From Algoriphagus resistens (lineage in GTDB: Bacteria > Bacteroidota > Bacteroidia > Cytophagales > Cyclobacteriaceae), in the NCBI RefSeq assembly GCF_001442615.1, contig NZ_LMXN01000012.1, forward strand, positions 153,956 through 217,955: a stretch of 64,000 nucleotides of DNA, in the 5' to 3' direction. Positions 1-8,044 of the stretch are shown here, one piece after another (position 1 is the stretch's first letter; each line of letters begins with the position of its first letter). The notes under the pieces were generated by a model, which had not been told where the DNA came from, searched no databases, and was given only the letters and a program-made list of their open reading frames with translations. The translations under genes were made by a program, and so were the position numbers.

Positions 1-2106
1 TATAGTACCCAGATTGATAATCGAGATATTCGGAAATTCCCTCACGATCTCTGCTTGCACATCTGCTGCTTCCCGGTCATTTTTGGTTTTGGTGATCAGC
101 ACATGGAATTTCGGTGCCTGATCCAACACACCATCTGGGAACAGCACCAGGAAATTGGTGGAGACTTGGGTGAATTTTACATCTCTGAGGCTTCCAATGT
201 AGGTTTTGATCGGACGGCCCTGCACATTGAATTCTACTTCATCTCCTATTTTCATCCCATTGCCTTCTGCAAAACCTTTTTCAAAAGAGATAAAAATACT
301 ATCTCCTCTGGCCCCCAAAGGGATCAAGCCCCCAGAAGCTAACGTTTCTGAAGAAATCAGCGTGTCCCGGTAGGTCACCCGAAACTCCCTATTGTACAAC
401 CATCGGGAATAGTTTTCTTCATCCGGCAGCTCCTCATTTTCCTTTTTATCTACCCCGTTGATCTCATTGAGCTGCATAGTTACTATCGGGACTTCCTGCA
501 TAATCGGGAGATCCCGGGATTCTATTTTGGCTTTTACATCTTGTAGTTGGGCAGTTTGAATATCAAAAAGCAACATATTCGGCTGATCTTCTTTGTCCGC
601 AAACCTAGCTTCTTCCAGCAACTGATTTTGCAGAAAAAAGAGTGTAGAAATCATCGCTGTTCCCAAACCGATTGTTGCAATCAGCGAAACGGTCTGGTTG
701 TTTGGTCTATACAAATTTGCCAGGGATTGGCGCAATGTATATTCGAAAGAAATAGGCAAATATCTCCTGACTGCCCAAATAATCAATTGGGCTACTCCCC
801 ATAGAAGCCCGAATGCAAATACCACAAATCCGGTAAATCCAAAAGCAAAATCAACACGGTCTAACAAGTAAAAACTAAAGCCCCAGATAAATGCAAGAAT
901 TCCCACAATCACCAACCAGCGCAATGGGTCTTTCAGCAAAGTAGAATCGCCGGTTTCTGGTCTCAGCGTAGCCATTGGTGACACATTCCGCACTTTAAGC
1001 AAAGGCAATAACGCAAAAAGCACAGAAACAAATAAGCCCGTAATAACCCCAAAACCTATTGAAAGCCAGGAAATCCCAAAAGAAACTTCCACTGGAAGAA
1101 AATCTGCAAAAACAGCAGGCAAAATAAACTGAAGTAACGTCCCGAGAAAAGCCCCGAGTATCGCTCCGACTAACCCCATAATCATGATCTCAGTCAGATA
1201 AATCAACAACACATCTCTCGAAGAAACCCCCAAGCAACGTAATACGGCCACGGAAGACAACTTTTCTTTCACAAAGACATTCACTGCACTGGCCACACCC
1301 ACACAGCCAAGCAATAAAGCGATGAAAGCTACCAAGCTTAGAAAATTGGAAAGGTTGGCGAATGAACGGCCCGTGGAACGCTTTCTGTCTTCTACTGTAT
1401 CTGCATCCACCCGTTCCTCTTCCCACTGGTCTTCGTAGGGCTTGATCAACGCTTCCACGTCTGTCCCTGATGTAAACTGGTAATAGTTGCTATACTCCAC
1501 CCGGCTACCATACTGCACTAAGCCCGTTTCTTCTAAATACGCTTTCGGAATATAGACCGCAGGAGCCACAGATGCCGTGATTCCTGTTTGACCTGGTACT
1601 TTTTGCAATTCTCCGACTACTTCGAAAAGTACCTCACCCACTTTGATCTGGTCTCCAACTTCCGCATTGAACTGAGCCATTAAAGTCTTTTCCACCAACG
1701 CCTTTTTCCCTCCGGAACGAAAATCCGCATCTCCTGAAGCTGGGATTGTCTCCAAAAAACCGTAAAACGGAAAAGCGCCTTCAAGCGCACGAACCTGAGT
1801 GAGGCGACTTGCGCCAGTCTCTGGAAAAGCCACCATACTCGCAAAATTGACCTCGGAGGCCATCTGGGTAGCAGCACTATCAATCGGTTGATCTCCAACC
1901 GGTTTATTATTTTCCAAAACCAAATCTGCGCCCAGTAGCTCTTTGGCCTGATTGTCTATGTCAGCTGTGAGATTTTCTCCAAAAGAACTGATCGCTACCA
2001 ACGCAGCTATACCCACCACAATGGAGGAAACGAAGAGCAAAAGTCTAGAGATATTTTTCCGGAAATCCCGAAAAGCCATCTTCATAATCCATCCGAAATC
2101 AGGCAT
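1..2106 (-). CDS. FtsX-like ABC transporter permease, YbbP type (3' end outside window)
   Basis: Permease partner of the ATPase that precedes it. Reading down from 2106 the frame stays open for all 702 codons to base 1, so the protein is cut by the window edge and its C-terminus is missing. The N-terminus has one long hydrophobic segment at about residues 21-43, then a large extracytoplasmic domain. A group of further membrane segments lies in the part encoded at about 1340-640, the usual plan of MacB/FtsX-like permeases of the large (about 830-850 aa) YbbP class. The ATG at 2104-2106 lies inside the last codons of the ATPase gene (8-base overlap), so the two are translationally coupled. In other bacteria the YbbA/YbbP pair sits beside a TesA-like esterase. 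Here such an esterase lies about 4.5 kb away, on the other side of the iron-uptake genes. The substrate is not known. Confidence 0.85.
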   Translation of the reverse strand, partial: MPDFGWIMKMAFRDFRKNISRLLLFVSSIVVGIAALVAISSFGENLTADIDNQAKELLGADLVLENNKPVGDQPIDSAATQMASEVNFASMVAFPETGASRLTQVRALEGAFPFYGFLETIPASGDADFRSGGKKALVEKTLMAQFNAEVGDQIKVGEVLFEVVGELQKVPGQTGITASVAPAVYIPKAYLEETGLVQYGSRVEYSNYYQFTSGTDVEALIKPYEDQWEEERVDADTVEDRKRSTGRSFANLSNFLSLVAFIALLLGCVGVASAVNVFVKEKLSSVAVLRCLGVSSRDVLLIYLTEIMIMGLVGAILGAFLGTLLQFILPAVFADFLPVEVSFGISWLSIGFGVITGLFVSVLFALLPLLKVRNVSPMATLRPETGDSTLLKDPLRWLVIVGILAFIWGFSFYLLDRVDFAFGFTGFVVFAFGLLWGVAQLIIWAVRRYLPISFEYTLRQSLANLYRPNNQTVSLIATIGLGTAMISTLFFLQNQLLEEARFADKEDQPNMLLFDIQTAQLQDVKAKIESRDLPIMQEVPIVTMQLNEINGVDKKENEELPDEENYSRWLYNREFRVTYRDTLISSETLASGGLIPLGARGDSIFISFEKGFAEGNGMKIGDEVEFNVQGRPIKTYIGSLRDVKFTQVSTNFLVLFPDGVLDQAPKFHVLITKTKNDREAADVQAEIVREFPNISIINLGTI

Positions 2107-2776
2107 CTGCATCCTCCTGTATTTTCCCTCCCTTAATATGAATGATACGCTGGGTTTTAGCCGCCAATTCCAAATCGTGTGTAACCAAAACCAACGTAGT
2201 CCCTTCTTCCTTATTCAGGTCAAATATCAATTTCTCGATCATCTCCCCTGTTTCAGTATCCAGATTTCCAGTTGGCTCATCTGCGAAAAGAATTTTAGGC
2301 TCATTGGCAAAAGCACGTGCTATAGAAACGCGCTGTTGCTCCCCGCCGGAAAGCTGCGTCGGGTAATGTGTTCCCCTGTCACCCAGACCAACTTTATTGA
2401 GAAGTTCCTGAGCTTTTTGACGTGCGTCTTTTCTCTTTTTCAGCTCAAGCGGCACCATCACATTTTCTAGAGCTGTCAGCGTAGGCAATAATTGGAAATT
2501 CTGGAAAATAAAGCCTACACTTTGGTTTCTCACTGCTGCACGCTGATCTTCCGAAAGCTTCTCCAATGACTTGCCATCCAAGACTACACTTCCTGTGGAG
2601 CCTGAATCCAGGCCTGCGCAAAGACCAAGCAAAGTGGTCTTCCCACTACCTGAAGGGCCTACAATTGAAATGATTTCTCCGGATTTGATAGTAAAGGTTA
2701 CCTCATCTAAGACAGTCAGTTTTCTGCTGCCGCTTATGTAAACCTTACTCAGGTTTGCTACTGATAAAATATTCAT
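2099..2776 (-). CDS. ABC transporter ATP-binding protein, YbbA/LolD type
   Basis: Cytoplasmic ATPase subunit (225 aa) that would power the FtsX-like permease encoded directly downstream. Walker A GPSGSGKT at residues 40-47, Q-loop region near FQNFQLLP, signature LSGGEQQR at 142-149, Walker B ILFADEP at 162-168 and the switch histidine at about 200 are all intact. The reading frame extends upstream to 2866, but the start at 2776 gives the canonical N-terminus MNILSVANLSKVY, and the extension has no family resemblance. It is divergent from the siderophore receptor, with a 368-base gap between them. The closest characterised relatives are YbbA, LolD and MacB-type ATPases. The exact substrate cannot be read from the sequence. 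Confidence 0.93.
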   Translation of the reverse strand: MNILSVANLSKVYISGSRKLTVLDEVTFTIKSGEIISIVGPSGSGKTTLLGLCAGLDSGSTGSVVLDGKSLEKLSEDQRAAVRNQSVGFIFQNFQLLPTLTALENVMVPLELKKRKDARQKAQELLNKVGLGDRGTHYPTQLSGGEQQRVSIARAFANEPKILFADEPTGNLDTETGEMIEKLIFDLNKEEGTTLVLVTHDLELAAKTQRIIHIKGGKIQEDADA

Positions 2777-3144
2777 GTGTTGTGATGGGGGTCGATAAAA
2801 GGGTATGAAAGGGCTTAACGAAAAACAGACGCTATGGTTGATTTGAAGATAGCATTCCCTCCACAAACCAGCAAATCACAGTACATCGAATCTAAATACA
2901 ACTGAATTCGAAGCAATTAGACATGCATTTCTTCAATAGCCGTTGATCTAAATACGTCGTTGTTAAATTTATTTAAAATAAATCTAGATAAAGCGATCCA
3001 TTTTCAAATTCCTGATATACTTTTGCGCTATCGATAATCAATCTAAATAAAAACGTGGAGTCGAGCATGCGCAGTACATCACACCAGAATGATTATTTGC
3101 AGTGCGAGATTCTATATAGCCTCCTAAAAACAAACCCTAAACAT
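2777..3144. other. divergent intergenic region with repeated 10-mers and a receptor promoter
   Basis: Separates the ABC exporter genes (minus) from the siderophore receptor (plus). It holds four copies of AATCTAAATA or a one-base variant at 2889-2898, 2945-2954, 2981-2990 and 3040-3049. It also holds a perfect 8-bp inverted repeat (ATTTATTT / AAATAAAT around a single central A) just upstream of the third copy, a good -7 box TACTTTTG at 3018-3025, and the start of the dispersed leader element at 3055. These are candidate operator sites for iron control of the receptor. No regulator binding site of known identity was recognised. Confidence 0.5.
3018..3025 (+). promoter_or_regulatory. candidate Bacteroidota -7 promoter element (siderophore receptor)
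   Basis: TACTTTTG matches TAnnTTTG exactly. A clean TTTG at the -33 position is not present; a TTTTC lies at about the right place (2999-3005). Transcription would start near 3030 and give a leader of roughly 115 bases carrying the dispersed element. Confidence 0.45.
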
Positions 3145-3150
3145 ATGAAA
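3055..3150 (+). repeat. dispersed leader element, copy A (before siderophore receptor)
   Basis: Most diverged of the three copies. It shares with copy B the blocks TCGAGCATG, ATGATTAT, GAGATTC and TAAACATATGAAA in the same order and almost the same spacing. The start codon of the receptor (3145) is the ATG of the last block. Relative to copies B and C it lacks 2 bases between the CAC at 3082-3084 and ATGATTAT, which shifts the short open frame. The first part reads like the other copies (ESSM...SH), and after the shift the other frame reads MII.. again. The hairpin seen in B and C is not maintained here. Confidence 0.6.
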
Positions 3151-5589
3151 GTATTTTTTTTCCTTTTTACCCTATACTTCGTCAGCCTTACATGTGCCTA
3201 TAGCCAATCAAACTACGAGCTGAAGGGATCTATAAAAGCCATTGGCGGTGAGCCCTTAATTGGCGCAAGCATTCAGGTTGCAGGCACTTCCTTTGGCACA
3301 GTGACAGATCTTGAGGGGAATTATTCCCTTGTTTTTGACAAGGCAGGAGAATACCAATTGAAGCTTTCATTTATTGGATACATTTCGATCAATGAAAAAA
3401 TCACCATTAGCAAGTCGAGTTTTACAAGAAATTTCCAGTTAGAAGAGGAGACTTCCAGCTTGCAGGAAGTAGAGATTGTAGGCAGGAAAGAAGAAGGCTA
3501 TAAAAACACCGCAACTTTTCTTGGAAGCAAAACCCAGACAACTATTAAAGATCTTCCACAGTCGGTTTCTTACGTGACCAAAGAATTGATTTTGGATCAG
3601 GGTCTGATGAGAGTGGGAGAAACTGTCAAAAACTTCTCCGGAGTAAGTCAGTTCACTTTCTACGATGACATCACTATCCGAGGCTTCCGTATCAACGGTG
3701 GAAGCAATACCCAACTGGTAAACGGAATGCGCTCAACTTCGGGTTTCTGGAAGCAGCCATTGATCAATTATCTGGAAAGAGTGGAAGTTTTGAAAGGCCC
3801 TTCTTCGGCACTTTTCGGGAATGCTAGTCCAGGCGGCGTAGTAAACCGTGTGACTAAAAAACCATTGGACATCAATAGAAATAGTCTGAGTTTCTCTGTG
3901 GGCAGCTTCAATAATTTCAGAGGATTAGCTGATTTCACGGGCCCAGTCAATAAGTCAAAGACGTTGCTTTATAGGCTAAACCTGGGTTATGAAGATTCGC
4001 AGAACTTCAGAGATCTGCAGTTTGACAAGAACATCGTGGTGGCACCTTCATTTTCTTTCATCGCCTCTGAAAAAACAAGGGTGAATCTGGATTTGGTATT
4101 CAATAACTCCAACAGCCGTTTGGACAGAGGGCAATCAACTTTTGAAGACAATCTATACTCTACTCCTATTTCAAGATCTCTCAATACAGCAAACGATTTT
4201 TTGAAGGAGCAGACTTATACGATTACTACCTCATTGAACCATCAAATCAGCAAAGACATCAGTTTCAATGCGTCTTACATGAAAACCGGATATAACGAGG
4301 ACCTTACAGAGCACAGATCTTCAAACAGCTATGCCTTGGACGGTGATGGAAATACGATCGGAACCATGGTGGGGAGACAGGTTTTTATCAGAAAAAGAAA
4401 CAGATTTGTAGATAATCTTTCCGCTTATTTCAACATACAGAAAAACACCGGAAAGCTATCCCACAAACTTGTCGTCGGTTACGATTATGCTCAGGAGACT
4501 CTGCCTCCCGGCGGCTCTCAATTGACTGCAAACGGCTATAGAAACGCCGCCAACACAGGTTTCATTTCAAGTTACAATCCGGCAAATAAAGATTCCTATT
4601 TATTGGACAGCAATGGAAATCCTGTTCCAAACGTCTCTCATTTTGACTTGGAGAATCCTATTGCTTCCCAGACCATGCAGGATATGTCAAAATATTTCTA
4701 TGCGCAAAGAAGCTACGACCCCACACGATACCAATTGAATGGTTTTTATGTCCAGGATCAAATCAGCTTCGGGAAATTGGAAGCGATGATTGGCCTGAGA
4801 TATGAAGTATATACAGACTTCGAAAACTATAAAAAAGTGGATGAAGAAAAAGTAAATCAGAACGTCTTGCTTCCGCGGTTTGGTTTGGTATTCAAAGCCA
4901 ACGAGCACATGAATTTCTACGGTACTTATGTGGAAGGCTATAACCCTCAAACGGCATCCACTATTTCCAATCCAAATGCCGGAGGGCCATTTGATCCTTT
5001 GATCAGTGCTATGGTTGAATTTGGCATGAAATCAGATTGGTTCAATAAAAGACTTGAGCTGACTACAGGAGTCTACCAAATCGATCAACGGAACACTTTA
5101 TATCCCGTGCCTGGAGAAATTGATCTGCTCCAACAAATCGGTAAGGAATCAGCTAAAGGAGTTGAACTGGACGTGACTGGAAGAATTTTAATGAACTGGA
5201 GCGTGATGGCTTCTTACGCATACAATGTGGCAGAAATCACAGAAAGCCCGAATGAACAAGATCTAGACAGGCAAAAACCAAATGCGCCAAAACATCAGGG
5301 GAATCTATGGACTAAATATGAGTTTGACCAAGGATCTTTGACAGGATTGGGCGTAGGATTCGGTGCGAATTTCGTGACAGAAAGAAATCTTTCACTCAGT
5401 GCTACCCAAACCATCCCGGGCTATTCGCTCTTGAACGCAGCGCTGTTTTATACTACCGGAAATGTACGCCTTCAGCTAAATGTCAACAACCTCTCGGATA
5501 AAACCCACTGGGTAGGCGGTTATGATTACCTGAGGCTTTTCCCAGGTGCACCAAGAAATGTATTGGGAACGATCACCTTTTCATTCTAA
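3145..5589 (+). CDS. TonB-dependent siderophore receptor
   Basis: Outer-membrane receptor (814 aa) that would import a ferric siderophore using TonB energy. A Sec signal peptide ends near residue 21 (ACAYSQS). It is followed by a carboxypeptidase-regulatory-like beta-sandwich (about 25-105, with the usual GEPLIGASI and GTVTDLEGNY segments), a plug domain (about 125-235, with DDITIRGF and LKGPSSALFGNASPGGVVN, typical of the siderophore class), and a 22-strand barrel ending in phenylalanine (TITFSF). The frame is open back to a GTG at 3055, but the signal peptide fixes the start at 3145. The PepSY membrane protein follows 9 bases later, which fits an iron-assimilation operon. The siderophore type cannot be told. 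Confidence 0.93.
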   Translation: MKVFFFLFTLYFVSLTCAYSQSNYELKGSIKAIGGEPLIGASIQVAGTSFGTVTDLEGNYSLVFDKAGEYQLKLSFIGYISINEKITISKSSFTRNFQLEEETSSLQEVEIVGRKEEGYKNTATFLGSKTQTTIKDLPQSVSYVTKELILDQGLMRVGETVKNFSGVSQFTFYDDITIRGFRINGGSNTQLVNGMRSTSGFWKQPLINYLERVEVLKGPSSALFGNASPGGVVNRVTKKPLDINRNSLSFSVGSFNNFRGLADFTGPVNKSKTLLYRLNLGYEDSQNFRDLQFDKNIVVAPSFSFIASEKTRVNLDLVFNNSNSRLDRGQSTFEDNLYSTPISRSLNTANDFLKEQTYTITTSLNHQISKDISFNASYMKTGYNEDLTEHRSSNSYALDGDGNTIGTMVGRQVFIRKRNRFVDNLSAYFNIQKNTGKLSHKLVVGYDYAQETLPPGGSQLTANGYRNAANTGFISSYNPANKDSYLLDSNGNPVPNVSHFDLENPIASQTMQDMSKYFYAQRSYDPTRYQLNGFYVQDQISFGKLEAMIGLRYEVYTDFENYKKVDEEKVNQNVLLPRFGLVFKANEHMNFYGTYVEGYNPQTASTISNPNAGGPFDPLISAMVEFGMKSDWFNKRLELTTGVYQIDQRNTLYPVPGEIDLLQQIGKESAKGVELDVTGRILMNWSVMASYAYNVAEITESPNEQDLDRQKPNAPKHQGNLWTKYEFDQGSLTGLGVGFGANFVTERNLSLSATQTIPGYSLLNAALFYTTGNVRLQLNVNNLSDKTHWVGGYDYLRLFPGAPRNVLGTITFSF

Positions 5590-5598
5590 ACCCGAAAA

Positions 5599-6924
5599 GT
5601 GGCGGCTAAAAAATCTAAAAACCTCCTTTGGAAGGTCCATCAGTGGATAGGTCTCTATGTGGGAATCGTCATTGCAGCGCTCAGTTTAACTGGCGCTGTT
5701 GCCGTTTTCATCCCTGAGATAGATTCATTGTTGGAGCGCGGGTATGAACTTAAAGAAACCGGGGATTCATATGTACCGATGAATGGGATCATATCACAGG
5801 TCCAACTGGAAAATCCAGGATTTAGGGTCTTAGGAGCAATGCCGCCTGCAAAATCCAGTGATCCGCTTATAATGGACATCTTCTATGAGGCTGGAGCAAA
5901 GGACTCCCAAAGAATCCAGGTTTTCATCAATCCATACACAGGGGAGATCTTAGGTCAAAAATCCCATACTAACAGCCTCTCCAATTATTTGAGGCAAATC
6001 CATGTGCGGCTTATGGATGCCTGGTGGGGAAGACAAATCGTCGGCCTGGCCGGAATAGGGTTATTTATACTCTGCATTACCGGGCTGCTTATCTATGGGC
6101 AATTCATGAAGAATCAACTCTTCGGTGCAATCAGAAAAAAGAATCTCCGGATTTTGATGGCAGATTGGCATAAGATGGTAGGAATGGCTGCATTGCTTTT
6201 CAATCTGATGATTGCCGGAACCGGTGCATGGCTGGGACTACAGCCGATTTTAATCAAAGCCTTTAACATCAAAGCTCCTAATACTTTTGTAAGAACAGAG
6301 AAAATCTCAAGTCCAGAGATTGACATTGACCAAGAATATGATTTTTGGAAGGCTGTAGAAGTTGCAAAAGCCCAAATTCCGGAATTCACCCCGACGCAGT
6401 TCATTCCCTCAAAAAATGGCTCAAACACAATTGAGGTAAAAGGAGATGCTGGTCATCTGCCCTTTGAGCCGCATATCTCCAAAGTGGTACTGGATAAGAC
6501 TTCACTGAAAATCCTGGATGTTTATGATATCAGAGAGCAGGCATTCACAGACAAATTCTATTATGTGCAGGAAGGCTTGCACTTCGGTAGATTCGGAGGG
6601 ATTTTCCTGAAAATCGCCTATGCCCTGCTTGCCATCACTTCTGGAGTCCTTTCCATCACCGGCTTTTTCATTTACTTGATCCGCAAAAGAAAGACTGCAG
6701 CGGAAAAAGATCGTGTCAAAAAGACCATCTTTATTTATTCCATCTCCACAATAGCTCTTATTGTCATTTTGGGTTTGATCTCCGTATTTATAGGATACGC
6801 GTACGCAACCATATTGATGACTCCGGCAGTTTATATTTTCTTGTTCTGCTTTATTTCCTATAAGCTTTTTCGCTATTGGAAGAAGGGAAACTTATCAAAA
6901 GAACCAATTCATGAAAAAGGATAA
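5599..6924 (+). CDS. PepSY-associated transmembrane protein (iron-siderophore reductase-like)
   Basis: Inner-membrane protein of 441 aa with a GTG start. It has four to five predicted membrane segments (about 20-42, 145-167, 190-215, 340-365 and 375-430), with PepSY-type periplasmic domains between the first and second and between the third and fourth. Conserved histidines near membrane segments (WKVHQWIG at 10-17, QIHVRLMDAWWG, ADWHKMVG, GLHFGRFGG) match the pattern of the PepSY_TM family, members of which accompany siderophore receptors and are thought to help reduce or release ferric iron in the periplasm. It begins 9 bases after the receptor and overlaps the next small gene by 14 bases, so the three form an operon. 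The reductase role is inferred from family and context. Confidence 0.85.
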   Translation: MAAKKSKNLLWKVHQWIGLYVGIVIAALSLTGAVAVFIPEIDSLLERGYELKETGDSYVPMNGIISQVQLENPGFRVLGAMPPAKSSDPLIMDIFYEAGAKDSQRIQVFINPYTGEILGQKSHTNSLSNYLRQIHVRLMDAWWGRQIVGLAGIGLFILCITGLLIYGQFMKNQLFGAIRKKNLRILMADWHKMVGMAALLFNLMIAGTGAWLGLQPILIKAFNIKAPNTFVRTEKISSPEIDIDQEYDFWKAVEVAKAQIPEFTPTQFIPSKNGSNTIEVKGDAGHLPFEPHISKVVLDKTSLKILDVYDIREQAFTDKFYYVQEGLHFGRFGGIFLKIAYALLAITSGVLSITGFFIYLIRKRKTAAEKDRVKKTIFIYSISTIALIVILGLISVFIGYAYATILMTPAVYIFLFCFISYKLFRYWKKGNLSKEPIHEKG

Positions 6925-7177
6925 ACCGCTGACAGAACATTATCTATTACCCTTGAATCTCTGTTTACTTTCATTCTTTGGGCTATTTATGCTTTATGAA
7001 TTAGATAGGTGGCTTACCCTTGATGCATCACCATCAGCTTCGATTTTCACCCTTTCCATCTGTGGGCTGGCAACAACCCTTTTGGCTAGCTCAATCAAAT
7101 TCCGAAGTCCTAATTTCCAAGGGATCTGTATCTTATTTTCTGCAATCGCTTTGGCACTATTATTCTGGCCGAAGTAA
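6911..7177 (+). CDS. small membrane protein in iron-uptake operon
   Basis: An 88-residue protein, mostly hydrophobic, with three predicted membrane segments (about 11-28, 38-56 and 66-85) and no recognised domain. The start overlaps the last 14 bases of the PepSY gene, indicating coupled translation. It probably belongs to the same membrane complex, as small membrane proteins often end such operons. No function is assigned. Confidence 0.7.
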   Translation: MKKDKPLTEHYLLPLNLCLLSFFGLFMLYELDRWLTLDASPSASIFTLSICGLATTLLASSIKFRSPNFQGICILFSAIALALLFWPK

Positions 7178-7254
7178 AACGCTACTTTTTCTTGAACCTT
7201 TTACCTTAAAATCCTTTTGGGTATATAGTTTTACATTTCACAATCCAGATTTCT

Positions 7255-7947
7255 ATGCGATTTAATCTTCACCGCTCATTCTTCTTATCTGCCGTACTTT
7301 TTCTAGGGGCCACAGTGGTTTCTTGTTCTGAGAAAAAAGCTGAAACCACACAGACTGAAGTTATATCTGAAAGTACCGCAGAGACGAAGTCAGATCAAAA
7401 AATCATCTTGTTTTTTGGCAATAGTTTAACTGCAGCCTACGGCATCGATCCAGAAGATGGCTTTGCCGGTTTAACACAGCAGCGAATTGACAGCCTAGGG
7501 TTAGACTACAAAGTGATCAATGGTGGTCTTTCGGGTGAAACTACCGCCGGAGGACTGAGTAGATTGGATTGGTTTCTGGAAGAAAAACCGGAAGTATTCA
7601 TTCTTGAACTTGGGGGGAATGATGGGCTCCGTGGAATCAAACTTACCGAAACCAAAAGCAATCTGCTGAAAATCATCGACAAAGTCAGATCAAAATTCCC
7701 AGAGACAAAAATTATATTGGCAGGCATGCAGATTCCTCCGAATATGGGTCAGGAATATGCCAGTGAATTTACGGCCATGTATCCTGCTGTGGCGGAAGAA
7801 AAAAACGTGACACTTATTCCTTTTCTTTTGGAAAATGTAGGAGGAATTCCTGAGCTAAATCTACCAGATGGGATTCATCCAACTGAAGAAGGACATCAGA
7901 TTGTATTTGAGACAATCTGGCCGTACATAGAGCGTGAGATTGATTAG
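7255..7947 (+). CDS. GDSL-type arylesterase / lysophospholipase L1-like lipoprotein
   Basis: SGNH-fold esterase of 230 aa related to E. coli TesA. The signal peptide ends in a lipobox (VVSC), so it should be a lipoprotein in the periplasmic space. Block I reads FFGNSLTAAYG, with serine as nucleophile and asparagine where many members have aspartate. Block II glycine is in NGGLSGET, block III is GGNDGLRG, and block V supplies the catalytic pair in GIHPTEEGH. Length and block order match the arylesterase family. It has its own likely promoter (imperfect -7 TAGTTTTA near 7226) and a strong terminator. YbbA/YbbP-like genes usually lie next to this family, and here they lie about 4.5 kb upstream in the opposite orientation. 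Confidence 0.9.
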   Translation: MRFNLHRSFFLSAVLFLGATVVSCSEKKAETTQTEVISESTAETKSDQKIILFFGNSLTAAYGIDPEDGFAGLTQQRIDSLGLDYKVINGGLSGETTAGGLSRLDWFLEEKPEVFILELGGNDGLRGIKLTETKSNLLKIIDKVRSKFPETKIILAGMQIPPNMGQEYASEFTAMYPAVAEEKNVTLIPFLLENVGGIPELNLPDGIHPTEEGHQIVFETIWPYIEREID

Positions 7948-7960
7948 GAATCTAAGACAT

Positions 7961-7988
7961 AACTCGGTCAAACATGCCGAGTTTTTTT
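7961..7988 (+). terminator. Rho-independent terminator after the esterase
   Basis: Stem AACTCGG / CCGAGTT with a 9-base loop, followed by a run of T. Confidence 0.85.
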
Positions 7989-8044
7989 GTGCCTGTTTTT
8001 TAAACTACTATCTTATTAAGCAAAAGACTTTTAACATGCTTGCT

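Noticed and set aside
1952..2470. Open frames of 72 to 172 codons opposite the ABC exporter genes
   Set aside because: They lie antisense to a well-supported permease and ATPase with intact motifs and have no protein features of their own.
3055..3144. GTG at 3055 as the receptor start
   Set aside because: The extra 30 residues precede a complete signal peptide and coincide with the dispersed leader element.
7934..8044. Long N-terminus of the first propeller lipoprotein
   Set aside because: It would be translated through the esterase terminator hairpin; the lipobox signal starts at 8045.
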